NCBI RefSeq assembly: GCF_008107625.1
Contig: NZ_SDKK01000006.1
Location: 1-64,000, forward strand
Source of the DNA: Zoogloea oleivorans
GTDB lineage: Bacteria; Pseudomonadota; Gammaproteobacteria; Burkholderiales; Rhodocyclaceae
Direction: 5' to 3'
DNA: 64,000 bases
Part shown: in pieces, positions 34,202 through 44,313 of the stretch
Layout of the letters: each line of letters opens with the position of its first letter
How positions within the stretch are numbered: the first letter of the stretch is position 1
Notes under the pieces: model-generated
Told to the model about the DNA's origin: nothing
Seen by the model: only the letters and a program-made list of their open reading frames with translations
Database searches by the model: none
Translations under genes and position numbers: made by a program

Positions 34202-35695
34202 ATGACCACGCCACCAAAGAAGAAGAGCATTTTCGCCAGCGCACTGATTGTCGTTGCCATGCGCTGGACCGATCGCCTGATCGGTCTTCTGAGCACATTG
34301 ATTCTCGCCCGGATACTGACTCCGGCAGACTTTGGCATCATCGCCATGGCATCGGTACTGGTCGGACTCGTGGACGTGTTGCTCGACCTCGGCGTCAACA
34401 TGGCCCTCATCCAGAACAGGAACGCCGACGACGATGACTACAATACCGCGTGGACCATCCGCCTGATCCAGGCCACAGCGGTCACCATCATCATCTTTCT
34501 GCTCGCTCCGCTGGCAGCAGACTACTATCGGGACCCCCGCGTCTGTGATGTCACCCGCCTGATGGCCCTGGGCATGTTCATCGGAGGCTTCGAGAATATA
34601 GGGATCGTCAACTTCCAGAAAAACATGGATTTCTCCCGGGACTTCCGCTTCTTTTTCATCCGCCGGCTGGCAGGTTTCCTGGTCACAGTCACCCTCGCCA
34701 TCCAGCTCGAATCCTACTGGGCCATGCCCCTGGGGGCTCTGGCGGGCCGCACGACCGGCGTCATCCTCAGCTACATCATGCATCCGTTCCGGCCGCGATT
34801 TTCCCTGTCGCGTTTTGCAAAACTATGGTCATTCTCCCAATGGGCCTTGCTGCGCTCCATCGGAATCTACTTTGAGACGCAGTTCGACCGGTTTCTCGTT
34901 GGTCGCCTGTCCGACGCATCGACCGTCGGAGCCTACACCCTCGCCGACGAAATATCGGCCATGCCGTCGACCGAACTTCTGCAGCCCCTCGGGCGTGTGC
35001 TGTTCCCCGCCTTCGTCGCGGCCAAACACGACGCACAACGCCTGCGAGATGCCTATCTGCTGGCCCTTGCCGTCCAGACCATGCTCGCGATTCCCGCTGG
35101 CGTAGGGCTGGCGTCTGTTGCGGATCGCGCTGTATTGGTTCTGCTCGGCGAGCAATGGCTTGCCGCCATCCCCTTCGTGCAAACGCTCGCCCTCGTTTTT
35201 TCCCTCGGTGCCATTTCACACGCAGCAGGCTATCTGCTGGTAACCATCGGCAAGATTCGGACGCTCGGCATTTTCATATGGGTCCAGAACATTCTGTTCC
35301 TCGTAGTCGCCGGACTCATCTTCTCGTCGGCCGGCGCCATCGACATTGCACGGATTCGTCTGGTGGTCGCGGCCGTCGGCCTGATCTTTTTCATGGCCGT
35401 CATCCTGCACGAGGTACGCGAATTACGCCTCGCAGATATCATTCGTGTCGCCTGGCGCCCAGTAGCAGCGGCAGCCTCCATGGCCACCATTGATCTATTG
35501 GTCACGCCTCCCGACACCCTGCCCCTGATGCTGGCCTTCCTGCTCGAAGTCCTGCTCGGCGCCCTATCCTATACAACGATACTTCTCGGTCTTTGGTACG
35601 CCAGCGGCCGACCCTATGGCGCCGAAGCCTACATTCTCTCAAAACTCAAACTGGGTCGTTTTCTGCAGCCCGTGCAGCGTAACGACGCGCCCTGA
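34202..35695 (+). CDS. Wzx-like oligosaccharide flippase (MOP superfamily)
   Basis: A 497-residue integral membrane protein with about 12-14 hydrophobic helices. It has the polysaccharide-synthesis flippase features: a conserved N-terminal ARILTPADFGIIAMASVLVGLVDVLLDLGVNMALIQN region and FETQFDRFLVGRLSDASTVGAYTLADEISAMP in the middle. It moves the lipid-linked repeat unit from the inner to the outer face of the cytoplasmic membrane for later polymerisation. No Wzy polymerase or chain-length protein is seen in the window. Genes on both sides are on the same strand, so it is likely part of one transcription unit from 30.3 to 37.5 kb. Confidence 0.9.
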   Translation: MTTPPKKKSIFASALIVVAMRWTDRLIGLLSTLILARILTPADFGIIAMASVLVGLVDVLLDLGVNMALIQNRNADDDDYNTAWTIRLIQATAVTIIIFLLAPLAADYYRDPRVCDVTRLMALGMFIGGFENIGIVNFQKNMDFSRDFRFFFIRRLAGFLVTVTLAIQLESYWAMPLGALAGRTTGVILSYIMHPFRPRFSLSRFAKLWSFSQWALLRSIGIYFETQFDRFLVGRLSDASTVGAYTLADEISAMPSTELLQPLGRVLFPAFVAAKHDAQRLRDAYLLALAVQTMLAIPAGVGLASVADRAVLVLLGEQWLAAIPFVQTLALVFSLGAISHAAGYLLVTIGKIRTLGIFIWVQNILFLVVAGLIFSSAGAIDIARIRLVVAAVGLIFFMAVILHEVRELRLADIIRVAWRPVAAAASMATIDLLVTPPDTLPLMLAFLLEVLLGALSYTTILLGLWYASGRPYGAEAYILSKLKLGRFLQPVQRNDAP

Positions 35696-35708
35696 TTGTC
35701 TATAATTA

Positions 35709-37529
35709 ATGGAGTCGGATTTGGAAAACAGAACCTTGATCCACGCGCGTCTGAAAACGCCCCAGACCGGAACAGCCACCAAGCTTGAGATTCAACTCAC
35801 AGGCAATCAATGGACCTGCAACTGGAATGGCGGCCATCTGACTGCGCAAAAGCCGGCCGATATTGCCGAACATGAAGGCATTCTGTGCATCAGCCTCGGC
35901 AGCCCACGCTTCCCCAATGGTGGCAACAATCAGGCGCAATCCTGGCTTGCCCTGTTTGAAAGCAAGGGAGTCGATGCGGCCAAAGAAGTAAAAGGTCGTT
36001 TCGCCGTCGCTTTCATAGACACCAACCAGAACAGCGCCACTCTGCTCACGGACCGCTTCGACACCCAACCCTGGTGCTATGCCGAAGAAAAAGGCGAACT
36101 GAGCTTTTCTGATCGTGCCGACAGCGTTCCGCTTGACAGCCGAACCATCAATCCACAGGCAATTTTCGATTATCTGTATTTCCACATGATTCCTTCGCCG
36201 GTTACTATTTTCCGGGAAGTAAAGCGCCTGGCGCCGGCCAGCATGCTGGAATGGAAAAAAGGACAATCGCGGATTTCCAAGCACTGGCTACCGGTCTTCA
36301 ACGAGAACCCGCGCCTGAATCTGAATGAAACCAAGGGCCGCTTCCTGGACATCGTTCGCGAATCCGTAAGGAACGAATACAGCGGCTCCGGCACAGGAGC
36401 ATTCCTGTCTGGCGGAACCGACAGCTCCACCGTCTCCGGCATGCTCTGCCAGATAAGCGGCGCATCGGCAAAGACCTACTCGATGGGGTTCGATGCTACC
36501 GGCTACGACGAAATGGAATACGCCCGGCTCGCTGCCCGCCATTTCAAGACCGACCATCACGAATACTACGTGACCCCGGAAGATCTGCTGGAAGGTATTC
36601 CTCTCGTCGCCAGATTTTATGATCAACCCTTTGGCAACTCCTCGGCAGTACCAGCCTGGATTTGCGCCAGTCGGGCAAAAGCTGACGGTATTACAAAGCT
36701 GCTTGCCGGCGATGGCGGAGATGAACTCTTCGGTGGCAATTCGCGCTACGCAAAACAGCGTGTATTTGGCTGGTACGATACCATTCCGGCCTTGCTGCGC
36801 ACTAGCGTTGTGGAACCGATTTCCGGCATACCCGGCCTTGATCGCATTCCCCTGATAAAAAAAGGCGTCAGCTATGTGGAACAGGCTTCCGTCCCCATGC
36901 CAGACCGGATGGAGATGTACAACCTGCTGCTTCGCCTCGGTATCGACACCGTCTTCGAGCCCGCGTTCAAGGCGAAAATAAATCTGGCCGAACCCACCGA
37001 ACTACAAAAAGCAACCTGGTCCGAAGTTAACGATGCCGGCTTGATCAACCGGATGCTCGCTTTCGACTGGAAATACACCCTTGCAGATAACGACCTGCCA
37101 AAGGTTATCGGAACAACTCGACTTGCAGGCGTAGACGTAGGCTTTCCTTTGCTGTCTGACGAGTTGCTGGACTTCTCGCTCACCCTACCCACCGACTGGA
37201 AACTCAAGGGTCTGAAACTTCGCTGGCTATTCAAGGAAGCTTTGCGTGGATTCCTTCCCGACGAAATCATAACCAAGAAAAAACATGGCTTCGGTCTCCC
37301 CTTCGGCGTATGGGCGGTAAAGCATCCTGGGCTGCGCAAACTCGCAACGGAAACTTTGGAAGCCTTCGGAGAACGAGGCGTAATTCGTCCGGCTTTCCTT
37401 CGCGAACTCCACGAAAAATGGCTACCCGAACACCCGGGGTATTACGGCGAGATGGTCTGGATCATCATGATGCTTGAGCAATGGCTCCAGGCACACGCGC
37501 CGGACTGGCGATACGACAGCGCTAGATAA
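35709..37529 (+). CDS. Asparagine synthase-like amidotransferase lacking the N-terminal glutaminase cysteine
   Basis: A 606-residue two-domain protein of the AsnB family. The N-terminal part (1-180) has the fold marks of a class II glutaminase domain (EVKGRFAVAFIDTNQ, LLTDRFDTQPWCYAE, FSDRADSV), but it starts MESDLENRT and has no Cys2, the glutamine-hydrolysing nucleophile. The first cysteine is near residue 38. The C-terminal part has the ATP-pyrophosphatase motif SGGTDSS (from Ser234), GDGGDELFGGN and KKKHGFGLPFG, so adenylating activity is likely. It may use free ammonia or another amine. AsnB-like genes belong to exopolysaccharide/XrtA clusters needed for floc formation in Zoogloea (established for that genus). 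ATG 35709 has little Shine-Dalgarno; TTG 35721 with GGAG six bases upstream is an alternative start. Confidence 0.85.
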   Translation: MESDLENRTLIHARLKTPQTGTATKLEIQLTGNQWTCNWNGGHLTAQKPADIAEHEGILCISLGSPRFPNGGNNQAQSWLALFESKGVDAAKEVKGRFAVAFIDTNQNSATLLTDRFDTQPWCYAEEKGELSFSDRADSVPLDSRTINPQAIFDYLYFHMIPSPVTIFREVKRLAPASMLEWKKGQSRISKHWLPVFNENPRLNLNETKGRFLDIVRESVRNEYSGSGTGAFLSGGTDSSTVSGMLCQISGASAKTYSMGFDATGYDEMEYARLAARHFKTDHHEYYVTPEDLLEGIPLVARFYDQPFGNSSAVPAWICASRAKADGITKLLAGDGGDELFGGNSRYAKQRVFGWYDTIPALLRTSVVEPISGIPGLDRIPLIKKGVSYVEQASVPMPDRMEMYNLLLRLGIDTVFEPAFKAKINLAEPTELQKATWSEVNDAGLINRMLAFDWKYTLADNDLPKVIGTTRLAGVDVGFPLLSDELLDFSLTLPTDWKLKGLKLRWLFKEALRGFLPDEIITKKKHGFGLPFGVWAVKHPGLRKLATETLEAFGERGVIRPAFLRELHEKWLPEHPGYYGEMVWIIMMLEQWLQAHAPDWRYDSAR

Positions 37530-37566
37530 GCCGCCTTAAAAGACTACAGAAACATTATTTGAGCAC

Positions 37567-37599
37567 AAAAAAAGAGGAGGAAATTTCCTCCTCTTTTTT
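37567..37599. terminator. Bidirectional intrinsic terminator
   Basis: A perfect palindrome centred on GAGGAGGAAATTTCCTCCTC, flanked by an A-run on the left and a T-run on the right, so it terminates on both strands. It lies between the convergent asparagine-synthase-like and DUF3579 genes. Confidence 0.9.
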
Positions 37600-37622
37600 A
37601 CGCCTGCCGAACAATCTCCAAT

Positions 37623-37922
37623 CTAACCAAAATGATCATCAGGCAGAGTTTCGATCTGCAGATCATTATCCTTGGCAAAGTTTTTCAGGAAATTATAAGC
37701 AAGGGGTTCAATGTCATGGATACGGGCATCCACAAGAACGGTCTTGTCCCCTCTCAGATTACAGGCCGGCCGCACATGGGGAGAATAAGTCATTCGATTT
37801 CGGTTATCCGAACCGAAAGCAGACATAATCCCGCAAAGACGATCTGCCCAATCGCTGGGGCGAAAAGTCTTACCATCACTGGTACGGCCAACAATCACGA
37901 AGTTTTCGACTTTTTGAATCAT
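37623..37922 (-). CDS. DUF3579 domain protein
   Basis: A 99-residue small protein of the DUF3579 family, common in betaproteobacteria and of unknown function. The conserved core is visible: NFVIVGRTSDGKTFRPSDWADRLCGIMSAFG, then YSPHVRPAC, DARIHDIEPLAYNFLKNFAKDNDLQIE. The open frame extends to 38093, but residues before MIQKVENFVI do not fit the family and the chosen ATG 37922 gives the normal length. No ribosome-binding site stands out. It lies alone between two terminators, so it is transcribed from its own promoter in the 285-bp gap upstream, in which I found no confident -35/-10. Confidence 0.85.
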   Translation of the reverse strand: MIQKVENFVIVGRTSDGKTFRPSDWADRLCGIMSAFGSDNRNRMTYSPHVRPACNLRGDKTVLVDARIHDIEPLAYNFLKNFAKDNDLQIETLPDDHFG

Positions 37923-38124
37923 GTGCGATAACTGAAAATTTGGGGACCGACAAACCAGCGCCGCGAAGACAGACGCCGCACACATTTTACTTACAACCCT
38001 GCGACTATCCAATTCTATCAGGAAACCCGGGCCGCAAGCGTCATCGGCGAAGCTGCAGGCACAAGCAAGCAAACCTGTAGCTCCTGACAACAACAGCTAG
38101 CGGCGTAACAATATCAAGAAAAAA

Positions 38125-38150
38125 TAAACCCGGGATTAATCCCGGGTTTA
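38125..38150 (-). terminator. Intrinsic terminator of the nuo operon
   Basis: A perfect 26-bp palindrome with core AAACCCGGGATT / AATCCCGGGTTT, followed on the minus strand by TTTTTTCTT (38124-38116). It is 58 bp past the nuoN stop and ends the 14.6-kb nuo transcription unit. Confidence 0.9.
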
Positions 38151-38207
38151 CTTTACTTCGACTGGCTATCCTGTTTTCAAAATAGCAATTCACAAACGCC
38201 TTAGGGC

Positions 38208-39674
38208 TTACAGCGACCCGAGAAGAGAATAAGCGCAGAGCGACATCAAAGCCTGCGGTGCCAATCCAAGCCCGGCAATAGCCAAGCCATTCATTGACAA
38301 CAACACTCGCATGTCAGACGTTGCGACCAAAGGCGTGTTGTCGACCGGCTCGTCAAAAAACATGACCTTAACGACCCGAAGATAATAAAACGCGCCGATC
38401 AAGGACATAATCACGGCCAGTACAGCAATCCAGATATAGCCGGCTGCAACGACCGCCTGCAGGACAGAGAACTTAGCAAAGAAACCGACAAAGAACGGAA
38501 TACCTGCCATCGAGAACATGACCATAGCCATCACGCCGGCGAACCAGGAGCTGCGCTTGTTCAAACCCTTGAAATCGTCCAGGGTCTCGGCCTCGACTCC
38601 CACTCGAGAAAGAAGCAGAACAACACCAAACGACGCCATGCTCATCAGTACATACGAGATCACATAGAACATTGAAGAACTGTATGCGTTCAGAGCGAAG
38701 TGCCGATCTCCGCCGACAACTCCCGACATCAGACCCAACAACATGAACCCCATGTGAGAGATGCCGGAATAGCCAAGCATGCGCTTGATGTTGGGCTGTG
38801 CGATTGCCGCAAAGTTACCCAGCACGATGGACAGAATGGCGAGAAACATCAGCATCGACTGCCATTGGTCGGCCAATTCAAACAAGCCGTTAACCAACAG
38901 GCGCATCGCCATCGCAAACGCAGCCAGCTTGGGGGCAGACGCAATAAACAGCGTAATTGCCGTCGGTGCACCATGATAGACGTCAGGAATCCACATGTGA
39001 AACGGAACGACACCAAGCTTGAATGCGAGGCCAGCAACAATGAAGACCAACCCGAACATCAAGACGGTCTTGTTTCCAGCCTGGTGATAAATTGCCTGCG
39101 CAACACCTGAAATTTCGAGAGTCCCGGTCGCACCGTACAACATTGAAATGCCGTAAAGCAAAAGCCCGGAAGCAAGCGCACCGAGAACGAAATACTTCAT
39201 CGCAGCTTCAGTTGCGCGGGCAGAGTCACGCTGCAATGCAACCATCGCGTACAAAGCCAGGGACAGAAGCTCAAGACCCAGATAAAGGGTCAAAAAGTGA
39301 TTGGCCGTAATCATGACCATCATCCCGAGCGTGGCATAGACCGCAAGGACGTAATATTCAGTGGTCTCCATCTTTCTGTCGTTCATGTAGCCGCGGGAAT
39401 ACAGCAGCACGATGGCAACGGAAAAGTACAGAACCAGCTTGAGAAAATCGCCCATCAAGTCATCCACGTACATATTACTGAACGTGAAATTGACCTGCCC
39501 ATCCATTGTTAGCAATGTAATCGCGGCCGCACCGAACAGCGTCAGCTGAGTCAACACATATGTCAAACCTCGTGAATCCTTGGCAAATGTACCTGCCATA
39601 AGAATCACAAAGGACATCGCGACCACAAAAAGCTCCGCTGCCGCAGGGTAAAAATCGGGGATAACAAAGTTCAT
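38208..39674 (-). CDS. nuoN: NADH-quinone oxidoreductase subunit N
   Basis: A 488-residue antiporter-like membrane subunit of respiratory complex I, in the proton-pumping arm next to NuoM. About 14 hydrophobic helices are seen. Conserved charged residues for proton transfer are in the helix with [16 protein letters not shown] (Glu) and [16 protein letters not shown] (Lys), plus [21 protein letters not shown] and [14 protein letters not shown]. It is the last gene of the operon, 43 bp after nuoM, and is followed by a strong terminator. Length and start (MNFVIPDF) are normal. Confidence 0.97.
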   Translation of the reverse strand: MNFVIPDFYPAAAELFVVAMSFVILMAGTFAKDSRGLTYVLTQLTLFGAAAITLLTMDGQVNFTFSNMYVDDLMGDFLKLVLYFSVAIVLLYSRGYMNDRKMETTEYYVLAVYATLGMMVMITANHFLTLYLGLELLSLALYAMVALQRDSARATEAAMKYFVLGALASGLLLYGISMLYGATGTLEISGVAQAIYHQAGNKTVLMFGLVFIVAGLAFKLGVVPFHMWIPDVYHGAPTAITLFIASAPKLAAFAMAMRLLVNGLFELADQWQSMLMFLAILSIVLGNFAAIAQPNIKRMLGYSGISHMGFMLLGLMSGVVGGDRHFALNAYSSSMFYVISYVLMSMASFGVVLLLSRVGVEAETLDDFKGLNKRSSWFAGVMAMVMFSMAGIPFFVGFFAKFSVLQAVVAAGYIWIAVLAVIMSLIGAFYYLRVVKVMFFDEPVDNTPLVATSDMRVLLSMNGLAIAGLGLAPQALMSLCAYSLLGSL

Positions 39675-39717
39675 CTTCAGGCCACAGTCCGCAAGTTTTT
39701 ATCTCGGTTACATGAAG

Positions 39718-41199
39718 TTAAAGCTTGCTCACCGCAACATGCTTGAGCAGATCATTCACCGACGCGTGCATCACCTCCGTCACCGGGAACGGGTAAATAC
39801 CCATCGCCAGGACGCACACAGCAAGAATAGACAGGAAAGCAAACTCCCTGTTATTGAGGTCAGTAAGCTCAGACACGTGATGATTGGTAATGGCACCGAA
39901 CACGACTCTCTTGTACATCCAGAGAGTATATGCCGCCCCCACAATCAGAGTAGTCGCAGCCGCAAAACCCACCCAGAAATTGAACTGAACAGCACCAAGC
40001 ACGACCATGAACTCGCCAACAAAACCCGAGGTCGCCGGCAAACCTGCGTTTGCCATGGAGAACAGCATGAACAACGCTGCGAACTTCGGCATTACGTTGA
40101 CCACACCACCGTAATCGGCGATCTGACGCGAATGCATGCGGTCATACAGGACACCTATACAGGCAAACATTGCTCCGGAAACGAACCCATGGGAAATCAT
40201 CTGCACCAAGGCACCTTCAATCCCAACCGGATTAAAGATGAAGAAGCCCAGGGTCACAAAACCCATGTGTGCAATTGACGAATACGCCACCAACTTCTTC
40301 ATGTCCGTCTGGACTAGTGCGATAAAGCCGATGTACACCACCGCAATCAACGACAAGGTAATGATCAGCGGAGCAAAAGCATGGCTCGCATCCGGAGCAA
40401 TCGGAAGTGAGAAACGCAGAAAACCGTAGGCACCAAGCTTCAAACCAATTGCAGCAAGTACAATCGAGCCACCTGTCGGTGCCTCCACGTGAGCATCCGG
40501 CAACCAGGTATGAACCGGAAACATCGGCACCTTTACGGCAAACGATACGAGAAAAGCCCAGAACAGAAGACTCTGAACGTCCATACCCAGCTTCAGTTGA
40601 TGCCAGTCAAGAATGCTGAAACTACCGCCCGACTCCATAAACAGGTAAAGAAGAGCCACAAGCATCAGCAAAGAGCCGGCGAGCGTATACAGAAAGAACT
40701 TAATCGCTGCGTAAACCCTGTTCGGGCCGCCCCAGACACCGATAATGATGAACAGTGGAATAAGGGATGCCTCGAAGAAAACATAAAACAGCAAACCATC
40801 CAGCGCACTGAAGATTCCATTGATCAGCCCGGACATGATCAGGAAGCCAGCCATGTACTGCGCGACTTTCTCCTTGATCACTTCCCAGCCAGCAACAACA
40901 ACAATCACCGTGATGAAGCTGTTCAGCAGAACAAAGAGGACCGAAATGCCATCAACACCAAGCGTGTAATTGATGTTGAATCGAGGAATCCATGGGTAGG
41001 ACTCCACGAACTGCATGGCACTCTGCGTCACATCGAAACCGGTATAGAGCGGAATACTGACCGCCAAACCCGCAAGAGCAGAAAGAAGCGCCACGAATCT
41101 GGCGACCGACGCATTACGGTCAGACCCCGTAGCGAGTGCTAATAATCCACCAGCGATCGGAACCCAAATCGCTAGGCTGAGGAATGGAATACCCGTCAT
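39718..41199 (-). CDS. nuoM: NADH-quinone oxidoreductase subunit M
   Basis: A 493-residue antiporter-like membrane subunit of complex I. ATG 41199 (MTGIPFLS) is chosen because GGAAAG precedes it; the open frame runs 13 codons further. Conserved parts are FFEASLIPLFIIIGVWGG (key Glu), KFFLYTLAGSLLMLVALLYLF (Lys), VKVPMFPVHTWLPDAHVEAPTGGSIVLA and KKLVAYSSIAHMGFVTLG. It sits between nuoL and nuoN, all on the minus strand, in standard order. Confidence 0.97.
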   Translation of the reverse strand: MTGIPFLSLAIWVPIAGGLLALATGSDRNASVARFVALLSALAGLAVSIPLYTGFDVTQSAMQFVESYPWIPRFNINYTLGVDGISVLFVLLNSFITVIVVVAGWEVIKEKVAQYMAGFLIMSGLINGIFSALDGLLFYVFFEASLIPLFIIIGVWGGPNRVYAAIKFFLYTLAGSLLMLVALLYLFMESGGSFSILDWHQLKLGMDVQSLLFWAFLVSFAVKVPMFPVHTWLPDAHVEAPTGGSIVLAAIGLKLGAYGFLRFSLPIAPDASHAFAPLIITLSLIAVVYIGFIALVQTDMKKLVAYSSIAHMGFVTLGFFIFNPVGIEGALVQMISHGFVSGAMFACIGVLYDRMHSRQIADYGGVVNVMPKFAALFMLFSMANAGLPATSGFVGEFMVVLGAVQFNFWVGFAAATTLIVGAAYTLWMYKRVVFGAITNHHVSELTDLNNREFAFLSILAVCVLAMGIYPFPVTEVMHASVNDLLKHVAVSKL

Positions 41200-41282
41200 C
41201 TCTACTTTCCGTTCTATGCGCCACGATGCGGCGCGCAAGTCCTAAATCTTGTAACTTTCCTCAAATCGACAACATCACGAAG

Positions 41283-43319
41283 TTATCCGCGGTTGAACCA
41301 GAAGGTCAGCAGGATGAACACCCCAATAATCATCGAAAACGCGTACTGATAAATATGACCAGTCTGGAAGAGCCGGGAAAGCTGGGCGATCAAGCCGACG
41401 ACTTTGGCGGAACCATTCACAATCATACCGTCGATGATTGTCTGGTCGCCCACTTTCCACAGTCCGCGGCCCAGAAGACGGGCTCCTCCCGCAAAAACAA
41501 TTTCATTGAACTTGTCAAAGTAATACTTGTTTTCGAGAAGTGTATGGATCGGCTTGAACGTCCGCATGATCGCAGCAGGGATTGCAGGCGCAATCATGTA
41601 GAAGAACCAAGCCAGAATTACCCCAGACATCGCCAAAATGAACGGCAAAGAGGTGAACCCGTGTATGGCCATTGCTGTCGCGCCATGAAACTCCTCCGCC
41701 AACTCTGCCATCGCATGGTGATTCTCGGAGAAATGGATTACACCCTTGAAGAAGTCACCAAACAGCATGGGGCTGATCGTGAGGTAGCCAACCAACATCG
41801 ACGGAATCGCAAGCAAAACAAGCGGAACCGTAACAACCCAAGGAGACTCATGCGGCTTCTGCCCGGGGGCCAAACCGTGATGGTGCTCATCAGCGTGATG
41901 TTCGTCGGCATGCTCGTCACTCCCATGAGCCTCCTCTACGTGAGAATGCTCTGCAGCATGCCCAAACCTTTCCTTGCCGTGAAAAACAAGGAAATACATG
42001 CGGAAAGAATAGAAAGCAGTTACGAAAACACCAGCGATTACACAAAAGTAAGCATAGTCCGAACCCGGCAGGTGCGACAGTTGCACTGCTTCGATGATCG
42101 TATCTTTTGAATAGAAACCCGACATGAACGGAAAACCGATCAGGGCAAGCGAGCCGATCAAAGACGTAAACCAGGTGATGGGCATGTACTTCCAAAGCCC
42201 GCCCATGTTCCGCATATCCTGATCGTGATGCATGCCGATGATGACCGAGCCTGCCCCCAAGAACAACAGGGCCTTGAAGAAGGCATGCGTCATCAGATGG
42301 AAAACAGCCGCCGAATAGGCAGAAACACCGAGCGCAACAGTCATGTAACCAAGTTGCGACAGCGTGGAATACGCAACGACACGCTTGATATCGTTCTGGA
42401 CAATGCCAAGAAAACCCATGAACAAGGCCGTGGTAGCTCCAATGACAAGAACAAAAGAAAGAGCGGTCTCGGACAGTTCAAAAAGGGGTGACATCCGGGC
42501 AACCATGAAGATACCTGCTGTAACCATGGTTGCCGCATGAATAAGGGCCGAAATAGGCGTGGGACCTTCCATGGAGTCAGGCAGCCATACATGCAGGGGT
42601 ACCTGTGCAGACTTACCCATTGCACCGATGAAGAGTCCGATACAGATGGCAGTAACGAGCGGCCACCCGGTCTCAGGAACTGTCATGGCGACAAGTTCGG
42701 GCGCCTTGGCAAACACTTCAGCATAGTTGAGCGAGCCCGAATAGGCTGCAACAAGACCGATACCAAGCAAAAAGCCAAAGTCACCAACCCGATTCACCAG
42801 AAAGGCTTTCATGTTCGCAAAAATTGCGGACGGCCTGGTGTACCAAAAACCAATCAGCAGATAGGACACTAGACCAACAGCCTCCCAGCCAAAGAACAGC
42901 TGCAGGAAGTTGTTCGACATGACCAGCATCAGCATCGAAAAAGTAAACAATGAGATATAGCTGAAGAAGCGCTGGTAACCAGGGTCTTCAGACATGTATC
43001 CAATGGTGTAGATATGCACCATCAAGGACACGAAAGTAACGACAAGCATCATCATTACCGTCAATGAGTCGATGAGGAATCCCACTTCGAATGTCAATGC
43101 ACCACTACTGGCCCACGTGTAAAGGGTGCCATTGAACACATTCCCCGCCTGTACATCTTGAAAGATGACAAGCGACGTAAAGAACGCAATGGCGACACCG
43201 AGAATGGTCACGGTGTGGGCGCCAGCCCGTCCTATGACCTTCCCAAACAGCCCCGCTGCAATCGCACCAAACAAAGGCGCAAGCGGAACCAACAGATAGA
43301 GCTTCTGCATCTCCGTCAT
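41283..43319 (-). CDS. nuoL: NADH-quinone oxidoreductase subunit L
   Basis: A 678-residue membrane subunit of complex I, the distal antiporter-like unit with the long lateral helix at its C-terminus. Typical segments: FFGWEAVGLVSYLLIGFWY, GKSAQVPLHVWLPDSMEGPTPISALIHAATMVTAG, KRVVAYSTLSQLGYM. Between the last transmembrane blocks is a His/Glu-rich loop of about 40 residues (HVEEAHGSDEHADEHHADEHH), longer and more histidine-rich than in E. coli, probably on the cytoplasmic or periplasmic side and possibly metal-binding (inference). GGAAG stands upstream of ATG 43319; an in-frame ATG three codons later is possible. Confidence 0.97.
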   Translation of the reverse strand: MTEMQKLYLLVPLAPLFGAIAAGLFGKVIGRAGAHTVTILGVAIAFFTSLVIFQDVQAGNVFNGTLYTWASSGALTFEVGFLIDSLTVMMMLVVTFVSLMVHIYTIGYMSEDPGYQRFFSYISLFTFSMLMLVMSNNFLQLFFGWEAVGLVSYLLIGFWYTRPSAIFANMKAFLVNRVGDFGFLLGIGLVAAYSGSLNYAEVFAKAPELVAMTVPETGWPLVTAICIGLFIGAMGKSAQVPLHVWLPDSMEGPTPISALIHAATMVTAGIFMVARMSPLFELSETALSFVLVIGATTALFMGFLGIVQNDIKRVVAYSTLSQLGYMTVALGVSAYSAAVFHLMTHAFFKALLFLGAGSVIIGMHHDQDMRNMGGLWKYMPITWFTSLIGSLALIGFPFMSGFYSKDTIIEAVQLSHLPGSDYAYFCVIAGVFVTAFYSFRMYFLVFHGKERFGHAAEHSHVEEAHGSDEHADEHHADEHHHGLAPGQKPHESPWVVTVPLVLLAIPSMLVGYLTISPMLFGDFFKGVIHFSENHHAMAELAEEFHGATAMAIHGFTSLPFILAMSGVILAWFFYMIAPAIPAAIMRTFKPIHTLLENKYYFDKFNEIVFAGGARLLGRGLWKVGDQTIIDGMIVNGSAKVVGLIAQLSRLFQTGHIYQYAFSMIIGVFILLTFWFNRG

Positions 43320-43331
43320 CGAAACGCTTCC

Positions 43332-43637
43332 TTATCCCTTGAGGCTGTCCAGGTCATCAACGTGAATAGTCCGCAAATTACGGAACAACGCCACGAGAAT
43401 AGCCAAACCGATAGCTGACTCAGCTGCCGCTACAGTCAATATGAAGAAAACAAAAATCTGGCCCGCTGCGTCCCCCAAATAATACGAGAAAGCAACAAAA
43501 TTAAGATTGACCGCAAGCAACATGAGCTCGATAGCCATCAACAGAACAATCAAATTTTTGCGATTGAGAAAAATTCCTACAACGCTGATGGCGAAGAGAA
43601 TCGCACCCAATATCAAGTAATGAGACAACGAAAGCAT
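43332..43637 (-). CDS. nuoK: NADH-quinone oxidoreductase subunit K
   Basis: A 101-residue protein with three transmembrane helices, homologous to MrpC/ND4L. The membrane-embedded glutamates in [19 protein letters not shown] and [19 protein letters not shown], needed for proton translocation, are present. Length is exactly as usual. The stop is 12 bp before the nuoL start. Confidence 0.96.
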   Translation of the reverse strand: MLSLSHYLILGAILFAISVVGIFLNRKNLIVLLMAIELMLLAVNLNFVAFSYYLGDAAGQIFVFFILTVAAAESAIGLAILVALFRNLRTIHVDDLDSLKG

Positions 43638-43668
43638 CTACTGTCCTCCCTGACGATCGTCACCGAAT

Positions 43669-44271
43669 TCAATCTTTTTCTGAGCGCATCGAAACGATCC
43701 GCACCCGATCATCACGCTTGACGGAAATCTGCTCCGCCGGATCAATTTTCCTCACATTCTTTCGTTTGCGGAGCGTGAGAGCAACTGCCGCAACCATTGC
43801 AACCAGCAGCACAATGGAAGCAAGTTCGAAGGGATATACGTAATCCGTGTAAAGCAGTCGTCCAAGCTCCTTTGTGTTGCTGTACCCCTGCTGAACTTCA
43901 GCGGGATGAGGCATCTCTTCGAGCCCGAAGTTGCGCCCACCGAGCACCATGACCATTTCGATCACCATAAGGACACCGATCAGCGCACCTACAGGCAAAT
44001 AGCTCCAGAAACCCTGACGAATCCGCTCGATATTGATATCAAGCATCATCACAACAAACAGGAAGAGCACCATGACGGCCCCTACATAGACCATGACCAG
44101 CGCTATCGCCAAAAACTCGGCGTGCAACAACATCCAGATGCCGCCAGCCGTAAAAAACGCCAAAACAAGAAAAAGAGCTGCATGGACCGGGTTCTTGGAG
44201 GTGATAACCGCCAAGGAGGCTAGTACAAGCACTGTAGAAAAGAAATAAAAAATGACCGACTGGAAGTCCAT
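43669..44271 (-). CDS. nuoJ: NADH-quinone oxidoreductase subunit J
   Basis: A 200-residue membrane subunit (ND6 homologue) with five hydrophobic helices and a positively charged C-terminal tail (RKRKNVRKIDPAEQ). The region YVGAVMVLFLFVVMMLDI contains the pi-bulge helix important for coupling quinone chemistry to pumping. It lies between nuoI and nuoK with short gaps of about 30-40 bp. Confidence 0.95.
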   Translation of the reverse strand: MDFQSVIFYFFSTVLVLASLAVITSKNPVHAALFLVLAFFTAGGIWMLLHAEFLAIALVMVYVGAVMVLFLFVVMMLDINIERIRQGFWSYLPVGALIGVLMVIEMVMVLGGRNFGLEEMPHPAEVQQGYSNTKELGRLLYTDYVYPFELASIVLLVAMVAAVALTLRKRKNVRKIDPAEQISVKRDDRVRIVSMRSEKD

Positions 44272-44313
44272 GAGCGTATTCCGTAAGTATGTTTCTGTCC
44301 GCTTTCGCTAACC

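Noticed and set aside
35678-35706. TATAAT at 35701-35706 as promoter of the asparagine-synthase-like gene
   Set aside because: It lies only two bases before the annotated ATG and has no -35 match at 17 bp; the transcript would start inside the gene.
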